The notes beneath the pieces are model-generated. The model was not told where the DNA came from. It saw only the letters and a list, made by a program, of their open reading frames with translations, and made no database searches. DNA of 10,888 nucleotides from Methyloceanibacter sp. GTDB taxonomy: Bacteria; Pseudomonadota; Alphaproteobacteria; Rhizobiales; Methyloligellaceae. Shown piece by piece: positions 5,646 through 10,888 of the stretch. How positions within the stretch are numbered: the stretch's first letter is position 1; each line of letters starts with the position of its first letter. A program made the translations under genes and the position numbers. Where the stretch lies: contig JAENXG010000062.1 in assembly GCA_016649675.1 (NCBI GenBank), positions 1 through 10,888 of the forward strand. The letters are read 5' to 3'.

Positions 5646-6905
5646 ATGAACATGGATATTGCGGCTGCGATGCGTGCGGCGATGAATTTGACCCGCGGCC
5701 GAAAGCTCACCGAAGCCACGCGCCTCATTCAAGACGCCTTGTCGGGCCGGGGACAGGTTCACTCTGATCCGCTGAGCGAACGCGCGGGCGCGGCGCGCGC
5801 GATCGAGAGTCGTGTCATCGATCTCACGCCGGATGTTGCAGCGCCCGAGATCGCGGCGCCGCGCCTTGAAGTATTTGAGGCTCCATCCGAGGGATCGGGA
5901 CGCCAATGGAGTGTCCCGGCGGTGGGCCCCTTAAACGGTCTCCTCGGGCAGCTCCGCCCGACCGAGCTGCCGGGTCTTGGTCTTGATGCCTTCTCGGGCG
6001 TCAAATCCCGCAAAGCGCTCGAGATCCCGGACGGTGCTCAGTTCCTGAGCCGCTCGTTTACCTGCGCGGCCGGGAGCCGAAACTACAAGCTTTATATGCC
6101 GCGTCGTCACCCCGGTGGCAAACGCCCGTTGCTGATCATGCTGCATGGCGGCACGCAGGATGCCGACGATTTTGCGGCAGGCACCCGCATGAATGACTTC
6201 GCCGAGGAGCACGGATTGATCGTGGCGTATCCCAGCCAGTCCAAAGCCGCCAACCCATCCTTGTACTGGCACTGGTTCAGGCCTGAGGATCAAACCCGTG
6301 GGCGCGGCGAGCCCGCCATCATCGCCGGGATCACGAATGAGATTGCCGAAGATTACGATGTGGACCGGGAGCGAGTGTTCGTGGCCGGTCTGTCCGCCGG
6401 CGGCGCCATGGCCGCAGTCATGGCAGCGACCTATCCCGAGCTCTATGCTGCTGTTGGAGTCCATTCAGGCCTGTCTTACAAGTCCGCCACCGATGTGGCC
6501 TCCGCCTTCGCGGCGATGCGCGGCGATTCAGGATTGCGCCTCCGGCGGCGAAAGCTGCGCGGCGGCGGAGACGATCATGCCCGCATTCGGATCATCGTCT
6601 TTCATGGCGACGCGGATACGATTGTCCACCCTTCCAACGCTGCCAAGATTGTCGAGGCGCACGCCAAGCTCGGCGAGACCGTCGAGCACGCAAAGTCCCG
6701 AGGCAGCGCGGCCCGCCCCTACACCCGCACGGTCACGCGGGACGAGACGGGATTGGTAACAGCGGAACGATGGCTCATCCATGGCAGCGGCCATGCTTGG
6801 TCCGGCGGTAGCCCGGATGGCACTTACACCGATCCGCACGGTCCCGACGCCTCGCGCGAAATGTTACGGTTCTTTTTTGAAGAGAACGCCGAGAGTCCTG
6901 AGTGA
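5646..6905 (+). CDS. PHB depolymerase family esterase (alpha/beta hydrolase)
   Basis: This 419-residue protein has an N-terminal helical segment (about 1-37, with an LTRGRKLTEATRLIQ pattern), a low-complexity linker to about residue 110 and a C-terminal alpha/beta-hydrolase domain of the esterase PHB depolymerase family (PF10503). The oxyanion-region motif LHGGTQ is present, and the catalytic triad can be proposed as S250 (GLSAG), D324 (HGDADTIVHP) and H383 (GSGHAWSGG). No signal peptide is visible, so despite kinship to extracellular PHA depolymerases it may be cytoplasmic. Substrates could be short-chain polyhydroxyalkanoate, feruloyl or acetyl esters; sequence alone does not decide. The start is supported by AGGGA at 5633-5637. 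Its link to the RHH gene suggests common control. Confidence 0.88.
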   Translation: MNMDIAAAMRAAMNLTRGRKLTEATRLIQDALSGRGQVHSDPLSERAGAARAIESRVIDLTPDVAAPEIAAPRLEVFEAPSEGSGRQWSVPAVGPLNGLLGQLRPTELPGLGLDAFSGVKSRKALEIPDGAQFLSRSFTCAAGSRNYKLYMPRRHPGGKRPLLIMLHGGTQDADDFAAGTRMNDFAEEHGLIVAYPSQSKAANPSLYWHWFRPEDQTRGRGEPAIIAGITNEIAEDYDVDRERVFVAGLSAGGAMAAVMAATYPELYAAVGVHSGLSYKSATDVASAFAAMRGDSGLRLRRRKLRGGGDDHARIRIIVFHGDADTIVHPSNAAKIVEAHAKLGETVEHAKSRGSAARPYTRTVTRDETGLVTAERWLIHGSGHAWSGGSPDGTYTDPHGPDASREMLRFFFEENAESPE

Positions 6906-6962
6906 CGTTTGGCGTCCGCGGACGAGGCTAGATCAGCGGTCCTCGAGCGCAGTCTCATTACC

Positions 6963-6981
6963 GAACCTCGGTTCAATTTTT
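6963..6981 (+). terminator. Weak terminator candidate after the esterase gene
   Basis: GAAC (6963-6966) and GTTC (6971-6974) enclose the tetraloop CTCG and are followed by AATTTTT. The stem is short. A perfect palindrome CGTCCGCGGACG (6913-6924) lies just after the esterase stop and may also contribute. The site overlaps the end of the convergent small gene by two bases. Confidence 0.3.
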
Positions 6982-7233
6982 GGGCGGGCGCCCCACGATA
7001 TCGAAATCGGCCTCTTGAATTTGGGACTTCTGCACCACGCTCGACGAGGCCGCGAGCGCACGCTGACAGGCCTCGTGGCCAGCGCGTTTGTCCTCGGCCG
7101 TGACCGGCTCGCCGTTGGCCACCCGGTCGGCCGTGGCGAAGCATGCCTCGATGTCCTGGGCGCGCGCCGGCCCGGCGTTGAAGGCCAGCGCCAGGGTGGA
7201 AACGGCCAGCAAGATCAAGCTTCGGGCAGACAT
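6973..7233 (-). CDS. Small exported protein with two cysteines, unknown function
   Basis: This is an 86-residue precursor. Residues 1-25 form a clear Sec signal peptide: basic start MSAR, hydrophobic core LILLAVSTLALAF, and an ARA cleavage motif before Q26. The mature part is about 61 residues, helical and charged, with C31 and C56 that could form a disulfide in the periplasm, and ends in a short polar tail (VGRPPKN). I do not recognise a named family. The start at 7233 has GGAGG six bases upstream on the minus strand; a longer in-frame start at 7269 would bury the signal peptide and is less likely. It lies downstream of hemA on the same strand with a 112-bp gap, and converges with the esterase gene. 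Confidence 0.7.
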   Translation of the reverse strand: MSARSLILLAVSTLALAFNAGPARAQDIEACFATADRVANGEPVTAEDKRAGHEACQRALAASSSVVQKSQIQEADFDIVGRPPKN

Positions 7234-7345
7234 GCACGGCCTCCACAAGGTCCGCTTACGCTGACCCATATTTAGGGACGGAGGGGCGTCGTGCCAGTAA
7301 CACTCTTGCGAGGAAGCGGCGAAGCAGAGAGACGCCGAAAGACGG

Positions 7346-8578
7346 CTACTCGGCGGCGAGCCTCACATATTGGCCGTTGGCGACCGGGCAGGCGGCCCAC
7401 AGTTCCTCGAGCGCGCCGATCAGATAGGCGATCTCGGCGTCGGTGTGCACCGGGGAGGGCGTGAAGCGCATCCGCTCGGTGCCGCGTGGCACGGTCGGGT
7501 AATTGATCGGCTGCACGTAGATCCGGTAGTGGGTGAGCAGCGTGTCGGTGACCGCCTTACAGTGCACGGGATCGCCGACCATCACCGGCACGATGTGGCT
7601 CTGATTGTCCATCACCGGCAGGCCTGCCTCGTTCATCAGACCTTTCACCGTCCGCACCCGCTCCTTGAGCCGCGCGCGCTCGATCTCGCTCCGTTTCAGA
7701 TGCCGGATGCTGGCAAGCGCGCCCGCGGCGATGGCCGGCGCCAGGGAGGTGGTGAAGATGAAGCCCGGCGCAAAGGAGCGGATGGCGTCGCAGCAGGCCT
7801 TGCTCGCCGCGATATAGCCGCCCATGACGCCAAAGCCCTTGGCAAGCGTCCCGTTGATGATGTCGACGCGATCCATGACGCCGTCGCGCTCGGCGATACC
7901 GCCGCCGCGCGGGCCGTAGAGGCCGACGGCGTGGACCTCATCGAGATAGGTGAGCGCATTGTACTTCTCGGCGAGATCGCAAATCGCAGCGATCGGCGCG
8001 ATATGCCCGTCCATCGAATAAACGCTTTCGAACACGATGATCTTGGGCGTCGCGAGCGGCACCTGTTTCAGCATCTCCTCGAGATGCTCGACGTCGTTAT
8101 GCCGGAAGATATGCTTCGCGCCGCCGCCGTGGCGGATGCCTTCGATCATCGAGGCATGGTTCTTCTCGTCGGAGAAGATCACTGTGCCGGGGATCAGCCT
8201 GACCAGGGTCGAGAGCGTCGCGTCGTTGGCGATATAGGCGGAGGTGAAGAGGAGCGCAGCCTCCTTGCCATGAAGGTCGGCAAGCTCGGCCTCGAGCTCC
8301 ACATGATAATGGGTGGTGCCGGAGATGTTGCGGGTGCCACCGGAGCCCGCGCCCACTTCCTCGATCGCCTCGTGCATGGCGGCGCGGACGGCAGGATGTT
8401 GGCTCATGCCGAGATAGTCGTTGGAGCACCACACGGTCACGTCGTTGGTGCCCGCTTCGGTGAAATGGTGGGCGGTCGGATAGGCTCCGCAACGGCGCTT
8501 CAAATCGGCGAAGACGCGATAGCGGCCTTCGCTGTGCAGCGCTTCAAGATGCTTGCGGAAGCGATTCTCGTAATCCAT
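7346..8578 (-). CDS. hemA: 5-aminolevulinate synthase (C4 pathway)
   Basis: This 410-residue PLP enzyme of the class II aminotransferase fold condenses glycine with succinyl-CoA to 5-aminolevulinate, the first committed step of tetrapyrrole synthesis in alphaproteobacteria. The length matches well-studied HemA proteins. Visible motifs are the N-terminal EGRYRVFADLKR, the CSNDYLGMSQHP segment, GSGGTRNISGT (about 78-88), KNHASMIEGIR with H141, YLDEVHAVG with D213 for the PLP nitrogen, and TLAKGFG with the Schiff-base lysine K247. The start at 8578 (MDYENRF) matches the family N-terminus and has GAGG upstream. The frame stays open to 8701, but that extension would swallow the FNR/FixK box. It is divergent from ppsR with about 0.34 kb between. 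Confidence 0.96.
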   Translation of the reverse strand: MDYENRFRKHLEALHSEGRYRVFADLKRRCGAYPTAHHFTEAGTNDVTVWCSNDYLGMSQHPAVRAAMHEAIEEVGAGSGGTRNISGTTHYHVELEAELADLHGKEAALLFTSAYIANDATLSTLVRLIPGTVIFSDEKNHASMIEGIRHGGGAKHIFRHNDVEHLEEMLKQVPLATPKIIVFESVYSMDGHIAPIAAICDLAEKYNALTYLDEVHAVGLYGPRGGGIAERDGVMDRVDIINGTLAKGFGVMGGYIAASKACCDAIRSFAPGFIFTTSLAPAIAAGALASIRHLKRSEIERARLKERVRTVKGLMNEAGLPVMDNQSHIVPVMVGDPVHCKAVTDTLLTHYRIYVQPINYPTVPRGTERMRFTPSPVHTDAEIAYLIGALEELWAACPVANGQYVRLAAE

Positions 8579-8665
8579 TCGAGTCCTCAATTCGACCTTC
8601 GCCAGCTCCGCTATCCCCCGGTTGGCGGCCTGGATATCGGAAACAACAATTCCTCGCACCGCGCG

Positions 8666-8679
8666 TTGACCTAAGTCAA
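8666..8679 (-). promoter_or_regulatory. FNR/FixK-type box upstream of hemA
   Basis: TTGACCTAAGTCAA is a perfect 5-4-5 palindrome fitting the TTGAY-N4-RTCAA pattern bound by FNR, FnrL and FixK-type regulators. Its centre is about 94 bp upstream of the hemA ATG. hemA genes of Rhodobacter and Bradyrhizobium are known to be induced at low oxygen through FnrL or FixK. The nearest -10-like element on the minus strand (GATATC, 8633-8638) lies a few bases further than the ideal class II spacing, so the exact transcription start is unclear. Confidence 0.75.
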
Positions 8680-8708
8680 ACGCCGGCCTCGTTGGCGGCA
8701 CAGGGTAA

Positions 8709-8727
8709 CTAGCACCGATGGTGCTAG
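8709..8727. promoter_or_regulatory. 19-bp perfect palindrome, candidate operator
   Basis: CTAGCACC and GGTGCTAG flank GAT. The 3-bp spacer is too short for a good RNA hairpin, which favours a dimeric protein site. It lies 30 bp beyond the FNR/FixK box from hemA and about 0.15-0.19 kb upstream of ppsR, so it could control either gene. It does not fit the PpsR pattern TGT-N12-ACA or the CIRCE element. The cognate regulator is unknown. Confidence 0.5.
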
Positions 8728-8854
8728 CCTAACAAGGATTGCAAGCTCATGGTTCGGCGGGTTTTTTGCCGCATCATTGGAGCAGTTCCAACCTGCAACC
8801 AAAGTGGACACACCCTGACCTCCGGCCGGTTCTGAGGGTTTCCAAGCTTGCTCG

Positions 8855-8883
8855 GTACACTTGCGTAGCGCTAAATGTACACT
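8855..8883 (+). promoter_or_regulatory. Direct repeat GTACACT x2 around TAGCGCTA
   Basis: GTACACT occurs at 8855-8861 and 8877-8883, 22 bp apart (two helical turns). The 8-bp palindrome TAGCGCTA (8866-8873) sits almost exactly midway. If ppsR starts at 8920 this composite lies 37-65 bp upstream of the start codon, a natural place for a regulator site. If ppsR starts at 8875, the right repeat is inside the coding region. The rest of 8728-8854 contains nothing I can name. Confidence 0.4.
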
Positions 8884-8919
8884 GTAAGTGCGAAACCAAT
8901 CTTGACAGGAACCGCCGCA

Positions 8920-10347
8920 GTGTTCGCTCGAGAAGCAGGGAACCTGTTCCGGGCCCCGAAGAGAACGCTCGGTGATCTAGACGCCGAAACTGCCGCTCAA
9001 CTCATAGCGGCAGCGGCCGATATCGCCTTGATTATCGACGCCAAAGGCGTCATCCGCGATGTCGCCTTCGGCAGCGAGGAACTCGCGCGGGAAGGCTTTG
9101 AGGCCTGGGTCGGCCAGCGCTTTATCGACACCGTCACGCTCGAGAGCCGCCCGAAGATTGAAGAGCTGTTGCGCGATGCAGCCAACAAGGCGCCGCTCAG
9201 ATGGCGCCAAGTCACTCACCCGGCCAAAGACGGCGCCGACCTCCCGGTGCGCTATTCCGCGCTCCAGGTCGGCACCAGCGGCCGCGTCGTCGCCGTCGGC
9301 CGCGACCTGCGGGCGGTGGCGGCGTTGCAGCAGCGCCTGGTCGACGCCCAGCAATCGATGGAGCGCGAATATGTGCGGCTCCGTCACGCCGAGACGCGCT
9401 ACCGGCTCCTGTTCCAGATCGCCTCGCAGCCTATTCTGATCGTCGACTCCAACAGTCTGAAGGTGGTGGAGGCCAATCCCGCCGCCGGCAAGCTCCTCAA
9501 CAAGACCATCAAGCGTCTCGCAGGTCGCGCCTTCCCCGAGCTGTTCGATGTCGAGGGCGCCAAAGCCGTGCAGACGCATCTGGCGCAAGTCCGCGCGACC
9601 GGACGCGCCGACGATCTGACCGCCAAGCTCAATGAGGGCAGCCAGGAGACCATCGTCGGCGCCTCTCTGTTCCGCCAGGAGAACGCCTCACACTTCCTGG
9701 TGCGCCTCTCGCCGGTCGAGGCAGGCCCCGCCTCGCCGCGGACGGGCTCGAAGCTGTTCAGCGTGGTCGAGAGCCTGCCCGATGGCTTCGTCGTGACCGA
9801 CCTCAACCGGCGCATCCTGACCGCCAACCCCGCCTTCCTCGATCTCGCCGAGCTCGCATCCGAGGAGCAGGCGAGGGGAGAGCCGCTCGATCGATGGGTG
9901 GGGCGCCCCGGGGTGGATCTCGCTGCCCTTATCGCCAATATGCGCGAGCATGGGGCCGTGCGGCATTTCTCGACTATCCTGCGCGGCGAGTACGGCGCGA
10001 CCGAGGAGGTCGAGCTCTCAGCGGTGTCGGTGCTGACCGGCGAGCATCCTTGTTACGGCTTCACCATTCGCAATATCAGCGGGCGCGAGCCGGTCAAGCC
10101 GCGGCGTCCCCGCGAGCTGCCACGCTCGGTCGAGCAGCTCACCCAGTTGGTCGGCCGTGTGACGCTGAAAGAACTCGTGCGCGAGACGACCGACGTCATC
10201 GAGCGGCTGTGCATCGAGGCGGCACTCGAGCTGACCGGAGACAACCGCGCCTCTGCCGCGGAGATGCTGGGCCTCAGCCGCCAGAGCCTCTATTCGAAGC
10301 TTCGCCGCTTCGGGCTCAGCGTTCTAGGCTCCGACGACGAGCACTAG
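8920..10347 (+). CDS. ppsR: Transcriptional regulator PpsR/CrtJ
   Basis: This 475-residue regulator of photosynthesis and tetrapyrrole genes has an N-terminal PAS domain (about residues 20-130), a glutamine-containing coil (about 130-165, ALQQRLVDAQQS), PAS1 (about 165-275), PAS2 (about 280-390) and a Fis-type HTH at the C-terminus with ASAAEMLGLSRQSLYSKLRR. The family normally represses bacteriochlorophyll, carotenoid and some haem genes in oxygen. Two cysteines exist: C378 in PAS2 and C431 in the HTH region, the latter matching the redox-active HTH cysteine of CrtJ. The GTG at 8920 is preferred because AGGA (8907-8910) precedes it. An ATG at 8875 (490 residues) has no ribosome site, and its extra codons are rich in A/T third positions. 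It is divergent from hemA, a plausible target. Confidence 0.92.
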   Translation: MFAREAGNLFRAPKRTLGDLDAETAAQLIAAAADIALIIDAKGVIRDVAFGSEELAREGFEAWVGQRFIDTVTLESRPKIEELLRDAANKAPLRWRQVTHPAKDGADLPVRYSALQVGTSGRVVAVGRDLRAVAALQQRLVDAQQSMEREYVRLRHAETRYRLLFQIASQPILIVDSNSLKVVEANPAAGKLLNKTIKRLAGRAFPELFDVEGAKAVQTHLAQVRATGRADDLTAKLNEGSQETIVGASLFRQENASHFLVRLSPVEAGPASPRTGSKLFSVVESLPDGFVVTDLNRRILTANPAFLDLAELASEEQARGEPLDRWVGRPGVDLAALIANMREHGAVRHFSTILRGEYGATEEVELSAVSVLTGEHPCYGFTIRNISGREPVKPRRPRELPRSVEQLTQLVGRVTLKELVRETTDVIERLCIEAALELTGDNRASAAEMLGLSRQSLYSKLRRFGLSVLGSDDEH

Positions 10348-10396
10348 GCGCCGTGTATGCTGGCGCGATGAAGAAGATACGCTACCCAGAGATGAG

Positions 10397-10415
10397 GAAT
10401 GAGATTTACTCATTC
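10397..10415. promoter_or_regulatory. 7-bp arm palindrome downstream of ppsR
   Basis: GAATGAG (10397-10403) and CTCATTC (10409-10415) flank ATTTA. It lies in the 179-bp noncoding gap 10348-10526, which is visibly richer in A/T than its surroundings. No T-run follows, so it is more likely an operator for the next gene than a terminator. A further wide repeat, CCCTGCT (10464-10470) and AGCAGGG (10504-10510), sits just before the ribosome site of the next gene. Confidence 0.4.
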
Positions 10416-10526
10416 GTAACAGTAAAACTCAGGCGACGGGGACTTTACTGAAAGACAAGGACTCCCTGCTAGACAAGCCTCAATGGTCGCGTCAGTCGAC
10501 CCAAGCAGGGAAAAGGGCGTCTCAAC

Positions 10527-10817
10527 ATGGACTCAAGTCAATCCTTAGAGGACGCGAGGATCTTTTATCCGAGCACCGACTTCGTCGCTCCCGTGCGCAC
10601 CATGGCACCGTGTCCTTCGGCGGCCGGATTTCTGCTCGGCGCCGGTTGCGCGGCGTTTCTGGTGCTGACCGTCGCTGGCGCGAGCCTCGTCCTGTCACGG
10701 AGCTTCGCCGATGTACGGACCCCGGAGGTCGGCCCATTCAGCCTCGCTCGCCTGCCGTCGCCATCGCTCTCCTCAGACACGGCCCCTCATGGGCGCCCTG
10801 ACGCGGCGCTCGGCTAA
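10527..10817 (+). CDS. Small single-pass membrane protein, unknown function
   Basis: This 96-residue protein has a polar N-terminal segment of about 31 residues, one strongly hydrophobic helix (about residues 32-57, FLLGAGCAAFLVLTVAGASL) and a proline/serine-rich C-terminal tail. Basic residue R58 follows the helix and R24 precedes it. I recognise no family. Support comes from an AAAGGG-type ribosome site near 10512-10517, high-GC third positions and a hairpin after the stop. It could belong with photosynthesis or envelope functions given its ppsR neighbour, but that is only a position argument. Confidence 0.5.
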   Translation: MDSSQSLEDARIFYPSTDFVAPVRTMAPCPSAAGFLLGAGCAAFLVLTVAGASLVLSRSFADVRTPEVGPFSLARLPSPSLSSDTAPHGRPDAALG

Positions 10818-10820
10818 GCC

Positions 10821-10835
10821 CCTCGCCACGCGAGG
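10821..10835. terminator. Hairpin between convergent gene ends
   Basis: CCTCGC (10821-10826) and GCGAGG (10830-10835) enclose CAC. The hairpin begins three bases after the stop of the small membrane protein gene and lies 13 bp from the stop of the apparent convergent gene, so it may serve both directions. No T-tract follows on either strand. Confidence 0.35.
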
Positions 10836-10848
10836 CAGAGGGCAGCGA

Positions 10849-10888
10849 TCATTTCTTGGTGGATTTTGGCGGCTTCTCTGAGGCCTGC
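10849..10888 (-). CDS. Possible C-terminus of a convergent gene (partial)
   Basis: On the minus strand the frame entering from the right edge reads QASEKPPKSTKK and then a TGA stop at 10849-10851. The lysine/proline-rich ending is typical of flexible protein tails, and the position facing a hairpin fits a gene end. Only twelve codons are visible, so neither family nor reality can be settled. Confidence 0.3.
   Translation of the reverse strand, partial: QASEKPPKSTKK

Noticed and set aside
7370..8674. Long open frame on the plus strand opposite hemA
   Set aside because: Same reasoning: it mirrors hemA in codon phase, has no ribosome site and encodes nothing recognisable.
8579..8919. PpsR binding sites (TGT-N12-ACA) between hemA and ppsR
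   Set aside because: I checked the TGT and ACA occurrences by eye and found no pair with the 12-bp spacing. The nearest (TGG at 8631 with ACA at 8646) misses one base. Direct PpsR control of hemA is therefore not shown by sequence.
8739..8975. Plus-strand frame overlapping the ppsR start
   Set aside because: No ribosome site, a mixed composition without any recognisable domain, and it overlaps ppsR in another frame.
10368..10451. 27-codon frame starting ATG downstream of ppsR
   Set aside because: No ribosome site, it contains the 10397-10415 palindrome, and codon use is unlike the neighbouring genes. It is basic and could be a leader peptide, but nothing supports translation.

Overview
The window looks like a chromosomal segment of a GC-rich alphaproteobacterium, most likely of the order Hyphomicrobiales (Rhizobiales). 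Two markers narrow this. The first is fhcB-fhcA, two subunits of the formyltransferase/hydrolase complex of tetrahydromethanopterin/methylofuran-linked formaldehyde oxidation, which points to a methylotroph. The second is a PpsR/CrtJ-type regulator divergent from a C4-pathway 5-aminolevulinate synthase gene (hemA), which points to a phototroph or a lineage descended from one. Naming a genus from this alone would be a guess.

Layout. Positions 1-1900 hold four short plus-strand genes, each with its own good ribosome binding site: a GlcG/HbpS-type protein (160-609), an unknown 79-residue protein (712-951), a YidB/DUF937 protein (1112-1603) and a GlsB/YeaQ/YmgE three-helix membrane protein (1643-1897). 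A strong terminator separates the first from the second, and a weaker one follows the fourth. Positions 2095-5079 carry fhcB and fhcA, 18 bp apart and presumably one transcript. The partner genes fhcD and fhcC, usually adjacent, are not here. Instead, two back-to-back hairpins are followed by a ribbon-helix-helix protein gene (5189-5608) and an esterase of the PHB-depolymerase family (5646-6905). The promoter region of the RHH gene carries five CATCC half-sites, three of them exactly 11 bp apart, a good candidate for an autoregulatory operator.

Positions 6973-7233 (minus) encode a small exported two-cysteine protein, and 7346-8578 (minus) encode HemA. A perfect FNR/FixK-type box (TTGACCTAAGTCAA) lies about 90 bp upstream of hemA. 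The divergent region to ppsR also holds a 19-bp perfect palindrome and a symmetric composite repeat next to the likely ppsR start. PpsR has the expected three PAS domains, glutamine-rich coil and Fis-type HTH, but only one of the two classical redox cysteines is in its expected place. Positions 10348-10526 are noncoding with a palindrome, followed by a small single-pass membrane protein gene (10527-10817) and probably the last codons of a convergent gene at the right edge.

Working together: fhcBA serve one-carbon oxidation to formate. hemA makes the first tetrapyrrole precursor for haem and perhaps bacteriochlorophyll, plausibly under oxygen control by an FNR/FixK-type protein and by PpsR. 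The RHH-esterase pair is probably a self-regulated module, perhaps linked to polyhydroxyalkanoate or ester metabolism. I saw no CRISPR array, insertion sequence, rRNA or intact tRNA. No wholly new multi-gene system is evident; the freshest signals are the phased CATCC operator with its unusual RHH protein, the orphaned fhcBA pair and the symmetric sites in the hemA-ppsR region.
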